From: Deltaproteobacteria bacterium
GTDB taxonomy: Bacteria > Desulfobacterota > Desulfobulbia > Desulfobulbales > JAJRZW01
Assembly: GCA_024275015.1 (NCBI GenBank)
Contig: JAJRZW010000064.1
Span: 30,814 to 94,813, forward strand
Direction of reading: 5' to 3'
DNA length: 64,000 bases
Below the pieces are notes generated by a model that had not been told where the DNA came from, searched no databases, and was given only the letters and a program-made list of their open reading frames with translations. Positions 52,212-60,866 of the stretch are shown here, in pieces; position 1 is the stretch's first letter; the number at the start of each line of letters is the position of its first letter. A program made the position numbers and the translations under genes.

Positions 52212-53582
52212 TTATCTCCCCTTGACGCTCAGAACCGCCGGGCTACCGTAGCGGTAGATGTTAAGGCCCCTGAGAACCATGAGGGCGCTACGGAGCTGGT
52301 TGTCTTTTTCAAGGAGTTCCTTGATCTTTTTTTCCTTTTTTTCCGCAGCCTTTTTTTGCGCTTACTGTTTCTCCTTGCTGGTTTGCCGCCGCGATTTATT
52401 TTTGCCAATGCTTTCGTTCGTCATATGGTTTCTGAGGTCGCTTTCACGGAGGATATCTTTTTTCTTTTCGTTGTGTTCCGGCTGTTCCATCTGCTCGACA
52501 ATGATATCCGGGGTGATACCCTTGGCCTGGATTGACCGGCCTTTTGGGGTGTAATAGCGGGCGGTGGTCAACCTCAGCCCGGCGCCGTTGGCCATGGGGA
52601 TAATGGTTTGCACCGAACCCTTGCCGAATGTCTGGGTGCCGATGATGATCGCCTTGCCCTGGTCCTGCAGGGCGCCGGCAACGATCTCCGAGGCACTGGC
52701 GCTGCCTTCGTTGACCAGGACTGCTATCGGATATCCGTGCGCGGTGCCGCCGGAACGGGCCTTGTATGTGGTGTTCTGGTCTTTTACCCGGCCTCTGGTG
52801 GAAACAATTACCCCGTTATCAATAAATATATCCGAGATCCTTACGGCCTGGGACAGGAGGCCGCCGGGATTATTACGGAGATCAATCACCAGTCCCCGGA
52901 TCCGTCCCTTTGAGCCCAGTTTTTTCAGCGCGGTTTTGAAGTCTCGGGTGGTCTTGGACTGGAAGTTGGTGATCCGCACATAGGCATATCCCGGGGCAAG
53001 CATCTTTGATTTGACACTGTGGAGGGGGATAACGTCGCGGGTGATGTTGATCTTTTTCAGTTCGGTCCAGCCTTTGCGGTATACCGAGATATTGACCTTG
53101 GTTCCCTTGGGGCCGCGAAGCTTTCGGACCGCTTCCATCAGTCCCATGTCCTTGGTGGTCTTGCCGTTTATTTTGACGATCCGGTCACCGGCCTTGAGGC
53201 CGAGGCGGTATCCCGGAGTCCCCTCAATCGGGGAAACCACGGTAAGGTAATTGTCACGCAGGGTGATTTCGACCCCGATTCCGGTAAAGCTGCCCTTGGT
53301 TTCAAGTTTGAGTTCCTTGAAATCTTCGGGGGCCATATAGGAAGAGTGGGGGTCAAGGGAAGCGAGCATCCCTTTGATTCCGCCCTGAAGGAGGTCTGAA
53401 GGCGAGACTTTCTCAACATAATTTTTCTGTACCAGACTCAGGACGTTGGAGAAGTTCTCAAGGCTTTTATAGGTATCTTTGGGCTTGGCCTGGCCGGGAA
53501 CCGGAAAGAGGAGAATAAGGGCGGTGATCGTCATGACCGCCGTTTTTACCGTTCGTGGGTGTGTGTGGATTGTGTTGTTCAT
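52212..53582 (-). CDS. ctpA: C-terminal processing peptidase (S41), interrupted near its end by an in-frame TAA
   Basis: An S41 protease. Signal sequence VMTITALILLFPVPGQA, then SLVQKNYVEKVSPSDLLQGGIKGMLASLDPHSSYM (in parts), a PDZ domain (LGLKAGDRIVKINGKTTKDM), the catalytic Ser in VNEGSASASEIVAGALQD and Lys in TFGKGSVQTII. The ORF track stops at TAA 52364-52362 (codon 407), but the frame continues 49 codons: AQKKAAEKKEKKIKELLEK, then DNQLRSALMVLRGLN, the usual end of these proteins in Desulfobacterota, to TAA 52212. The protease core is intact before the stop, so the shorter form may still work. Confidence 0.88.
52362..52364 (-). other. In-frame TAA inside ctpA
   Basis: Coding strand AAG-GAG-AAA-CAG-TAA-GCG-CAA-AAA. 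GAA, CAA or AAA to TAA would each explain it; the basic stretch is not conserved enough to say which. Confidence 0.75.
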
Positions 53583-54041
53583 AATACCCGATCTTTTGTG
53601 GTTAATGACCTTGGCGGCCGGGAATAATATTGATGGCGTCGTAAAAATTCCGATCTATCGCGTCGCGGCGCATTTTTGTTCGTTCGTTCCCGTCATGGCG
53701 GGATATGGTCTCACGCGCAAAAAGATTCTGCTTCAATTGTATATCGAAATTCTTATTTAGCCATCCTGAGTAATTGTTACGGGTTCATCAATACTTGCAA
53801 CCATTAGCGGACTTTTTTATCAAGTCCAAAAAAATAATTTATATAGTGTCTGTCCATGAGGTGCGGACTTTCGTTTGAGATCAAGGATCGCGAAAAAAAA
53901 GCGCAGGCATATGTTCGATATTCCAAGCATTATTTTTTCCGCACGACGCAGAGATCGGACGAAAAGACTATTTGCGGACAGGCACTATCTAAAATAGCAT
54001 GGATATTACCGTGGGGCAATGGAATCGGGAATCTTGAAGAT
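53583..54041. other. ~460-bp non-coding region between envC and ctpA
   Basis: Contains a family C repeat (53848-53995) and TAATTGTTACGGGTTCATCA, which is like a family B end. The left part (GGCGTCGTAAAAATTCCGAT, GTCGCGGCGCATTTTTGTTC) looks like repeat DNA but has no second copy here. The 93-aa plus-strand ORF across it shows no protein features. Confidence 0.55.
53848..53995. repeat. Family C repeat, copy 4
   Basis: AGTGTCTGTCCATGAGG at the left, CGGACAGGCACTATC at the right, with GCGCAGGCATATG and TCGGACGAAAAG inside. Inverted relative to 42442-42592. Confidence 0.68.
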
Positions 54042-55325
54042 TCATCCCCGATCCGTCTTTTTCTCAACCTTCAGTTTTCCGGCCTTGATCCACTTCAGCG
54101 GGTTCTGGGGCTCGGTTCCGTGGCGGATTTCAAAGTGCAGGCCTTCACCTATAATTCCTTCCTGTTCATCCATTGAACCGATTTTCTCGCCGCGGCTGAC
54201 GAGGTCTCCTTCACTTTTATCTATCTCGGCAAGCCTGGAAACCAGGGAGTAATACTGATTGCCGTGGTCGATAATGATTATCTTGCCATAGCCCCGCAGG
54301 GTTCCGGCATATACCACCTTGCCGGCGGCCACCGCCTTTACCTCCGCGCCGTTTTCGGTGCGGATATCAACGCCGTTGGCAAAGGTGGTTATACCGAAAC
54401 GGTCTTTTTTGTGGCGACCGAAACTGATACTGAGGGTTCCGGCAACCGGCGGGTCAAGCCGACCCTTGTAAGAGGCAAAGCCCCGGGCGGGCCGGCGTTT
54501 TTTCGACGATTGGCGTCCCCGCTGCCGACCACGTTTGCGTCCGGCGGCGCGGTATTCTGATTTCAGGCCTCTGATTCTGGCGCTTAACCTTTGCGCCGCC
54601 TTTTCCATCTCGACCAGGGCCTGCTGGTAGAGGCGTTTTTCGCTGTGGATGCGGTTTAATAATTCCATCCGGTTGGCGCGGGTTCCGGCCAGGTCACTTT
54701 CCTGGGCCTTGATTCCCGCGATTACCTGGATCATGTGATCTTTTTCAATTTGCAGTTCGTCGCGGATCTTTGACAGCCGGCTTATCTTGTCACGGTAGCC
54801 GCTAATCAGTTTCTGGTCGTGGTTGAACATTACCTGATAATACTCTTCCGTGGTCAGCATATCCGGCAGGGACGCTGCGGAGAAGGTGACGTTCATTATT
54901 CCGGTTTTGCCCATGCGATAGAAGGCGAGAAGGCGGGCCGCGACCTTGGTCCTTGCCGCGTCCTTTGCCAGCGTGACCTTTTCGAGCTCGGCAATCTTGT
55001 CGTTGATAAGTTTTTCCTGGATCTTCAGGCTGCCCCGGAGTTTTTTGAGCCGGGATCTCTGTCGGTCGAGCTTCTGGTCGATGCCTTCGAGATCTTCAAG
55101 CAGGGTTTCCTCTTGCGCCCGGGTAACCCTGATCTTGTCGCGGTGTTCTTCCATTCCGCTTCGCAGGCGTTCAAATTTATCCTGTTCCGCTGTTATTTTT
55201 TGTTTTATCGCTCCGGCGTCCGCCGCCAGACAGGAGGAATACTGCGGCCACAGCATTGGCGTGAGAACGATGATGGCCGCAGCGGTCAACAACGGCCGGA
55301 ATATTTCCTGGAAAACACGGTTCAT
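54042..55325 (-). CDS. EnvC-like divisome activator with coiled coil and degenerate M23 domain
   Basis: A 427-residue exported protein. N-terminal signal LLTAAAIIVLTPMLWPQYSSC, a long two-part coiled coil (QDKFERLRSGMEEHRDKIRV; RSRLKKLRGSLKIQEKL), a basic linker (RKRGRQRGRQSSKKRRPARG), and a C-terminal M23 domain. The zinc site is incomplete: FANGVDIRT lacks the first His, SLVSRL lacks the second, and only LHFEIRHG keeps one. This matches EnvC, which does not cut but activates amidases. It follows ftsX by 11 nt, so the FtsEX link is strong. ATG 55325 is preferred to 55385. Confidence 0.9.
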   Translation of the reverse strand: MNRVFQEIFRPLLTAAAIIVLTPMLWPQYSSCLAADAGAIKQKITAEQDKFERLRSGMEEHRDKIRVTRAQEETLLEDLEGIDQKLDRQRSRLKKLRGSLKIQEKLINDKIAELEKVTLAKDAARTKVAARLLAFYRMGKTGIMNVTFSAASLPDMLTTEEYYQVMFNHDQKLISGYRDKISRLSKIRDELQIEKDHMIQVIAGIKAQESDLAGTRANRMELLNRIHSEKRLYQQALVEMEKAAQRLSARIRGLKSEYRAAGRKRGRQRGRQSSKKRRPARGFASYKGRLDPPVAGTLSISFGRHKKDRFGITTFANGVDIRTENGAEVKAVAAGKVVYAGTLRGYGKIIIIDHGNQYYSLVSRLAEIDKSEGDLVSRGEKIGSMDEQEGIIGEGLHFEIRHGTEPQNPLKWIKAGKLKVEKKTDRG

Positions 55326-55336
55326 CTTTGCTCTGT

Positions 55337-56224
55337 TTATATGCGCATGTATTTGCGGATGGCGATGAAGCTGCCGCCGGTACACAGGGCGATTGAGACA
55401 AGAATTACCGCCACCGCGGTCAGGGGCGGGAGGAAGGTGAGGTCGAGCAGTCTCAGAAAGCCCGGGCCGGAGATACGCTCTTTGGCCCAGGTGAACAGGA
55501 TATACAGAAGGCCTATGCCCAGAGTGGATCCCGTTATCCCCTGCAGCAGGCCCTCGATGAGAAGCGGGGTCTGGACGTAGGTGCTGCTCGCCCCCAGCAG
55601 CCGCAGGATTTCAAGCTCGGCCTCCTTGGCGACCACGGTGAGCCTGATGGTGTATGAAACCATGAAACTGGTGGCCATAATCAGCAGGATCCCGCTTAGA
55701 ATAACGGTGAACCGGATGAGCTCGGTGAAATGCCCGAAGCGTTCAACCCATCCCTGGCCGTACTGGACCTTCTGGGCCCCGGGGAGGGTGGCGAGATAGT
55801 CGGAGAATTCCTTGAGCTGGGTCAGGTGGTCAAGGTCACGCAGGGGATAGACCTCGATTGAGGGCGGCATGATATCCGCCCCCAGGTCTTCAAGGACGTC
55901 GCTGTCGCGGCCAAGTTGTTTCTTGAATCGGGCAAAGGCCTGAGACCGGGAGACAAAGACGATGTTTTCGACCGCGCTGAATTCCATGATTTTTTTTCTG
56001 ATCTGTGGCTGCATCTCGGGGACGATCTCGTGGTTGAGGTAGACCACCAGGCGTAACTCGTCGCTGAATCGATTACCGGCATTGATGAGGTTGACGTAGA
56101 CGAGGAGGAAAAAGGAGAAGATCAAAACCGACATGATGACGGTAAACAGGGTCATTATCTGGGTACCCCAGCTCTGCCCGAGGTTTCTCCAGGTCTGTTT
56201 CAGGTGGTATCTGTACCTGGCCAT
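55337..56224 (-). CDS. ftsX: Cell division protein FtsX
   Basis: A 295-residue membrane protein with the usual four membrane segments: TLFTVIMSVLIFSFFLLVYV near the N-terminus, IRFTVILSGILLIMATSFMVSY, LLIEGLLQGITGSTLGIGLLYILF and LTAVAVILVSIALCTGGSFIA. The extracytoplasmic loop between the first and second has FVSRSQAFARFKKQLG and LGADIMPPSIEVYP, typical of FtsX. It pairs with FtsE and transmits ATP hydrolysis to the EnvC-like protein encoded next. Confidence 0.95.
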   Translation of the reverse strand: MARYRYHLKQTWRNLGQSWGTQIMTLFTVIMSVLIFSFFLLVYVNLINAGNRFSDELRLVVYLNHEIVPEMQPQIRKKIMEFSAVENIVFVSRSQAFARFKKQLGRDSDVLEDLGADIMPPSIEVYPLRDLDHLTQLKEFSDYLATLPGAQKVQYGQGWVERFGHFTELIRFTVILSGILLIMATSFMVSYTIRLTVVAKEAELEILRLLGASSTYVQTPLLIEGLLQGITGSTLGIGLLYILFTWAKERISGPGFLRLLDLTFLPPLTAVAVILVSIALCTGGSFIAIRKYMRI

Positions 56225-56274
56225 TTTTATCTGCCTGATGGAATGGTTGAGGGTTTAAACCGGCCTTTTAGAAC

Positions 56275-56955
56275 TCAGTTGAACAGGCCGTGTTCCAGTT
56301 TTACCATCCGGTGTGAAGTGCCTTCATAGATGGAAGTATCATGGGTGGCGATAATGATGGTGCTGCCGCTGTTATTAAGGTCGAGGAACAGGTTCATCAC
56401 CATTTTCGTCACCTCGTGGTCGAGATTGCCGGTGGGCTCGTCGGCAAGTAGCAGGGCCGGACGATTGACCGCGGCCCGGGCAATCGCCACCCGCTGCTGT
56501 TCACCCCGGGAGAGTTTGCCGGCGGGCAGGTCTTTTTTGTGGCTCATCTGCAGACTGTCCAGGAGTTCACTTACCCGGTCGCGGATCTCGCGGGCCGGTT
56601 TGTACATGACCTCCATCGGCATGGCCACGTTCTGGAACACCGTGTGCCGCGGCAGGATTTTGAAGTCCTGGTAGGCTATGCCGATCTGCTGCCGCAGTTC
56701 CTGGATCTCGTTTTTCTTTAATTTGCCGGTGTCCCGGCCTGCCACCTCGATCAAGCCTTTATTGGGCCGTTCCATGCAGCACAGGAGTTTGAGCAGGGTA
56801 GACTTGCCGGCGCCGCTCATCCCGGTAAGGAAGAGGATTTCGCCGCGGTCGACTGAAAGGGATATATTCTGCAGGGCGACAATGTCGGGGGAGTAGACCT
56901 TGGTCACCTTGACTACATCCACAAAGGCTCTGTTCTCAGTTGTTGACTCAGTCAT
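56275..56955 (-). CDS. ftsE: Cell division ATP-binding protein FtsE
   Basis: A 226-residue ABC ATPase. Walker A FLTGMSGAGKSTLLKLL, Q-loop AYQDFKILP, signature KLSRGEQQRVAIARA, Walker B ALLLADEPTGNLD, and switch His in TIIIATHDTSIY. HTVFQNVAMPMEV is typical of FtsE. It lies 50 nt before ftsX and heads the ftsE-ftsX-envC-ctpA unit. There is no strong ribosome-binding site; the ~220-bp gap to the divergent activator gene holds the promoters. Confidence 0.95.
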   Translation of the reverse strand: MTESTTENRAFVDVVKVTKVYSPDIVALQNISLSVDRGEILFLTGMSGAGKSTLLKLLCCMERPNKGLIEVAGRDTGKLKKNEIQELRQQIGIAYQDFKILPRHTVFQNVAMPMEVMYKPAREIRDRVSELLDSLQMSHKKDLPAGKLSRGEQQRVAIARAAVNRPALLLADEPTGNLDHEVTKMVMNLFLDLNNSGSTIIIATHDTSIYEGTSHRMVKLEHGLFN

Positions 56956-57179
56956 TAATCAAAGTAGTCTTGGGTGTTTGGTTTGTCAGAAAATATCTTT
57001 CCGTCCCTGGTGAAATAATCAGAACGATGAAATATAACATATTCAGAAAATTAAACAATTTCCTCTGCCCCCCGGGGGATATTGTCGTGGGGCATTCTCT
57101 TGCTATTGCCCATCTGCGACGGTATCATATTCGTTGAACTGATGATAGCCACGAGATCAAGCGCTTAATTTACCGTATA

Positions 57180-58544
57180 ATGCCTATGATGACAGTAATC
57201 TTAATTGATCACTCCGGCCTTGGTGGCGACGGGTTTCGTCATAAATTGGCCTCGGCCTGTGATCGGGTCGTGATCCATGATGCCTCCGCCGATGTTGCCG
57301 ACATTCCTGAAAACGGGGCTGACATCGTTGTCATGGTTGTTGCCGTCTCGACCAAAGAGGCGGTGGCAATGCTTTCCACCTGTCGCGGCAGTTTACAGGA
57401 AAACATCATTAATCCGATTCTGGTTCTGCCGGAATCGGCCATTGTCGATGCCTTTGTCGCCGGGCGCATCGGTTTTGCCGGAGTTGTCTCCCTTGCCGCC
57501 GGGGCTGCCGGGATTCGGGAAATCATCAGGACAGTTCTTGATGATTCCGGCAAAAAGGGAAGCGTCAACAAGGGCCTGATAGGGGAGAGTGCCGCTATTC
57601 ATGATGTTCTGACCCTGGTCGACAAGATCGCTGATACTGATACCACCGTGCTGGTATGCGGCGAGAGCGGTACCGGCAAGGAGTTGATCGCCCGTGCCCT
57701 GCATGAAAAGAGCGGTCGTCGCGGGCCGTTTATCCCGGTGAACTGCGGCGCCATTCCGGCGGAGCTTCTTGAAAGTGAGCTTTTCGGTCATGAGAAGGGA
57801 GCCTTTACCAACGCGGTGCGCACTCGTCTGGGGCGTTTTGAACTTGCCGATCACGGCACCATTTTTCTTGATGAAATCGCGGAGATGTCACCGGTGCTGC
57901 AGGTCAAGATTCTCCGGGTTTTACAGGAAAAGACCTTTGAACGGGTCGGCGGTACCCGGACGGTCAGTTCCGATTTCCGGGTTATCGCCGCTACCAACCG
58001 TAATCTTGAGGACGAGGTGACCGCCGGTCGTTTTCGTGAAGATCTTTTTTATCGTTTAAACGTGATTGCCATTGAGGCCCCGCCGCTGCGGGAAAGGCCG
58101 GAGGATATCTGCGTCCTGGCGAAATATTTCATTACCCGCTTCAATAAGAGTAAAAAACGTAATGTCAAGGGGCTGTCCCCGGATGCCCTGGCGCGGATGC
58201 TCAGTTATCCCTGGCCGGGGAATGTCCGGGAACTTGAAAATGTCATTGAGCGGATGGTGATTCTCGCCTCCGGTCGCACCCTGGGTCTTGCCGATCTTCC
58301 GGAAAAGATAGCCGCGGGCGTGAATCAGGCCGTCCCCGCGGCAATGGCTATTCCTGAAGAGGGAATGTCTCTCGCCGCCGCGGTGTCGAACTTTGAGCAG
58401 GATCTGATTCTGAAGGCCCTTGAACGTACGGGCTGGGTGAAAAATCGTGCCGCTGTTCTTCTGAAACTTAACCGTACCACCCTCCTTGAGAAGATGAAAC
58501 GTTATGGCATGACCCCGGCGCTTTCGTCGGATAAGGACGGTTGA
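57180..58544 (+). CDS. Sigma-54-dependent-type transcriptional activator (AAA+), with degenerate receiver
   Basis: A 454-residue regulator. The N-terminal ~120 residues have a receiver-like fold pattern ([25 protein letters not shown]) but lack the usual acidic pair and phospho-Asp site. The AAA+ domain has [21 protein letters not shown], the sigma-54 loop as GAFTNA instead of GAFTGA, Walker [13 protein letters not shown], and [20 protein letters not shown]. The C-terminus is a Fis-type helix-turn-helix ([20 protein letters not shown]). It is divergent from ftsE and precedes the TPR gene by ~105 nt. Several starts are possible (57180, 57186, 57189). Confidence 0.9.
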   Translation: MPMMTVILIDHSGLGGDGFRHKLASACDRVVIHDASADVADIPENGADIVVMVVAVSTKEAVAMLSTCRGSLQENIINPILVLPESAIVDAFVAGRIGFAGVVSLAAGAAGIREIIRTVLDDSGKKGSVNKGLIGESAAIHDVLTLVDKIADTDTTVLVCGESGTGKELIARALHEKSGRRGPFIPVNCGAIPAELLESELFGHEKGAFTNAVRTRLGRFELADHGTIFLDEIAEMSPVLQVKILRVLQEKTFERVGGTRTVSSDFRVIAATNRNLEDEVTAGRFREDLFYRLNVIAIEAPPLRERPEDICVLAKYFITRFNKSKKRNVKGLSPDALARMLSYPWPGNVRELENVIERMVILASGRTLGLADLPEKIAAGVNQAVPAAMAIPEEGMSLAAAVSNFEQDLILKALERTGWVKNRAAVLLKLNRTTLLEKMKRYGMTPALSSDKDG

Positions 58545-58650
58545 TTTGTAGGCGCGCATATGGCGGCGTCCCTGAACCACTTGCATGGTGCGATTGCTGT
58601 TGTGTCAGGGTGATGATCGCTTGCGTTGATTTCTGGATACGGAGAATTTG

Positions 58651-60675
58651 ATGGCCGCACCTGTACGACGTCTTGTTATTACCTGTCTTTTTTTCTTCAC
58701 CCTGCCGGTTTCGGTGTTCGCGGCCCCGAACGCGGACAAGCCTCCTCCGCCTGACGCGGCGTTGATTATTTCCCGGGCAAAGGCGGCGGCGGCAAGTGGT
58801 GATCTTGTCCATGCTGTGGATCTGTATGCCTCGGTTTCCCGTCTTTTTCCCCAGGATAAACGCGTGGGCGAGACCCTGTGGCAGGTGGCGGAACTTTCCC
58901 GGCGCCGGGCAGAGGCGAACGAGGGAGAGGTCGGCTGGAGCGACGTCCGGAGCATGTACCGTGATTTCATCGTTGCCGCCCCTGCTTCCTCCCATATCGT
59001 AGCCGCCTACCTTGAAATCGCCCGGATAAATTACCGCCTTCGTCTTTTTCCCGAGGCCCGCAGTTACCTGCGGCTACTGGTGAAAAAATATCCCCGTTCA
59101 CCCCTGGTGGATGAGGTCCGGTTCCTGATGAGCCGGGTCGAAATGGGGATGGGGCGTTACGAGGTCGCAGAGGAGTATGCCCGTAAACTTTTCAAGACCG
59201 CGGTTGCCGGGAAAAGGGTTCGGGTCTCCCTGCTGCTGGCGGAGATCCTGACCGCCCGCGGTCGTCTTTCCCGGGCGATTTCACTGGTGCGCGGGATTGA
59301 GCCCCGGCTTGAGCCCGGTTCGGCCGAATTTCTTGAGGCCCTGAGGATCAAGGGCCGGGCCCAGCTATTGATGTCCGATCCCACTGCGGTGCGCAGGGGG
59401 CGCGATAATCTTTTTTATTATCTGAATATGATTGACGACCCCCGGCGGGCGGTCGAGACCAGGCTTCTTCTCGCAGAGGGGTTTTTAAAGGAGAAGAATT
59501 ACCCGGCTGCGAAGGGATTGCTGAAACTGGTGGTAAAAGAGGTCGACCCTGACAGCCGCGCCGGGGTACGGGCTCGTTTCCGTCTGGCGATGATTCGTGA
59601 TCTCGGTCTGGCGGGTAAGGTTCCGGCGGACAAGAGCGCCACCTGGGAGAGCAGCGGCGATGACATCTTTCTCAAGATCATCCGCCGTATGGATCGCAGG
59701 GAGGCCGGGCAGACAGCTCGCTATGTCCTTATGCGGCGGATGCTTGTCCGTGGCGATGATGATGGCGCGTATGCCAAGGGCCGGGCCTATCTTGTCGGCG
59801 GCGGCGGTCCCTGGAAGAGGGCGGTCCTTGCCGACAGCGTCGCGATCCTTATCAGGCGTTATCGGAAATGGCTTGATAGTAAAGAGTACGCCCGGGTCTA
59901 TGAAAGTTACCGCAATGAGTATCCGGTCATCAGGATGTATTCCGGCGGCAGCCTTCTCTTCCTCGTCGGTCAGGCCCTTGAAAAGATGGGGCTTTACGGC
60001 CAGGCGTCGGTGATCTATTACCGCGCCCTGGGGTTAAAACTCAGGGCATCCGAGCGTGACAGTCTCTATCTTCACCGGGCCAGGACTTATCTTGCCGCCG
60101 GCGATCTTGTCGCCGCCGGCCGGCTGCTTAAATATCTGCGCGGCAGATATGACAAGGGGGCGGTGGCGGCCGAGGTGCGTTATCTTTCCGGCCGTCTTCT
60201 CCTGCTGCGGGAAAGGCGGGACGAGGCCATGGGCATGCTTGATGCCGCCTTTAAAATGCCCGCCGGACCGCGCACCCTGGCCGGCCTGATTCAAGACACC
60301 GCTCCGCTCCTCATTGGTTCAAACCGTCTCGACCAGCTTGCTCGTCAGCTTGATCGTTGCGCCCGGGTTAAATGTCTGGCCGCTCCGCGGTTGCAGGATC
60401 ATTATATCCGTCTTGCCGACGCCCTGCGTCGGCATGGGCGTAAAGACGATGCCACCCGTGCCTATGGCCGGGCTTTATCTACCGGCGATAAAGATTCGTC
60501 CGCCGGTCGCAAGGCCGCCTATTACCTCGGCCGTGGCAAAGGCCGGACGGAGGGCGAGAGACTGCTCACAGAGGTCGCTGCGGCCAATACCCCCCTCTGG
60601 TCCGACCTCGCCCGGGCCGAGGTCGGGGATATAAGAATAAAAAAACTCGCAGACGCGACGGCGACCAGGGATTAG
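58651..60675 (+). CDS. Large exported TPR-repeat protein
   Basis: A 674-residue protein. Signal peptide RRLVITCLFFFTLPVSVFAA, then nearly all TPR-like helical hairpins: AKAAAASGDLVHAVDLYASV, YLEIARINYRLRLFPEARSYL, LGQALEKMGLYGQASVIYYRA-like VGQALEKMGLYGQASVIYY, ARTYLAAGDLVAAGRLLKYL, LADALRRHGRKDDATRAYGR. No catalytic motif. It is probably a periplasmic scaffold. ATG 58651 has GGAGA 7 nt upstream; the track's TTG at 58648 is less likely. It lies between the activator and the caspase-like gene. I cannot name a function. Confidence 0.82.
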   Translation: MAAPVRRLVITCLFFFTLPVSVFAAPNADKPPPPDAALIISRAKAAAASGDLVHAVDLYASVSRLFPQDKRVGETLWQVAELSRRRAEANEGEVGWSDVRSMYRDFIVAAPASSHIVAAYLEIARINYRLRLFPEARSYLRLLVKKYPRSPLVDEVRFLMSRVEMGMGRYEVAEEYARKLFKTAVAGKRVRVSLLLAEILTARGRLSRAISLVRGIEPRLEPGSAEFLEALRIKGRAQLLMSDPTAVRRGRDNLFYYLNMIDDPRRAVETRLLLAEGFLKEKNYPAAKGLLKLVVKEVDPDSRAGVRARFRLAMIRDLGLAGKVPADKSATWESSGDDIFLKIIRRMDRREAGQTARYVLMRRMLVRGDDDGAYAKGRAYLVGGGGPWKRAVLADSVAILIRRYRKWLDSKEYARVYESYRNEYPVIRMYSGGSLLFLVGQALEKMGLYGQASVIYYRALGLKLRASERDSLYLHRARTYLAAGDLVAAGRLLKYLRGRYDKGAVAAEVRYLSGRLLLLRERRDEAMGMLDAAFKMPAGPRTLAGLIQDTAPLLIGSNRLDQLARQLDRCARVKCLAAPRLQDHYIRLADALRRHGRKDDATRAYGRALSTGDKDSSAGRKAAYYLGRGKGRTEGERLLTEVAAANTPLWSDLARAEVGDIRIKKLADATATRD

Positions 60676-60679
60676 CAGT

Positions 60680-60760
60680 CTCGTAACAATCCCCCGCTCC
60701 GGCTGAAAACGGCGATTTCCGGAAATCGCCGAAGACGCCTACGCGGGGAATTGTTACGAG
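60680..60760. repeat. Family B repeat, short perfect-ended copy
   Basis: CTCGTAACAA and TTGTTACGAG enclose GGCGATTTCCGGAAATCGCC, a perfect palindrome in the centre. 81 bp. It lies 5 nt past the TPR gene stop. Confidence 0.82.
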
Positions 60761-60850
60761 TCTGTGAATATTGCCATCCTCCTGCTGCTTGTCATGCCCG
60801 CTGTTAACGGCTATAATCGGTCCGTTGTCTTTGTTTCTTTTGTCTTTACC

Positions 60851-60859
60851 AAAGGAGGT
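60851..60859 (+). promoter_or_regulatory. Strong ribosome-binding site for the caspase-like gene
   Basis: AAAGGAGGT, a near-perfect anti-16S match, 7 nt before ATG 60867. It supports that start. Confidence 0.8.
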
Positions 60860-60866
60860 ATGAGAG

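Noticed and set aside
53479-53760. 93-aa plus-strand ORF in the envC-ctpA gap
   Set aside because: It overlaps the start of ctpA on the other strand and has no recognisable feature.
54042-55325. Active M23 peptidase call for the envC-like gene
   Set aside because: Two of the zinc ligands are missing, so an amidase-activator role fits better.
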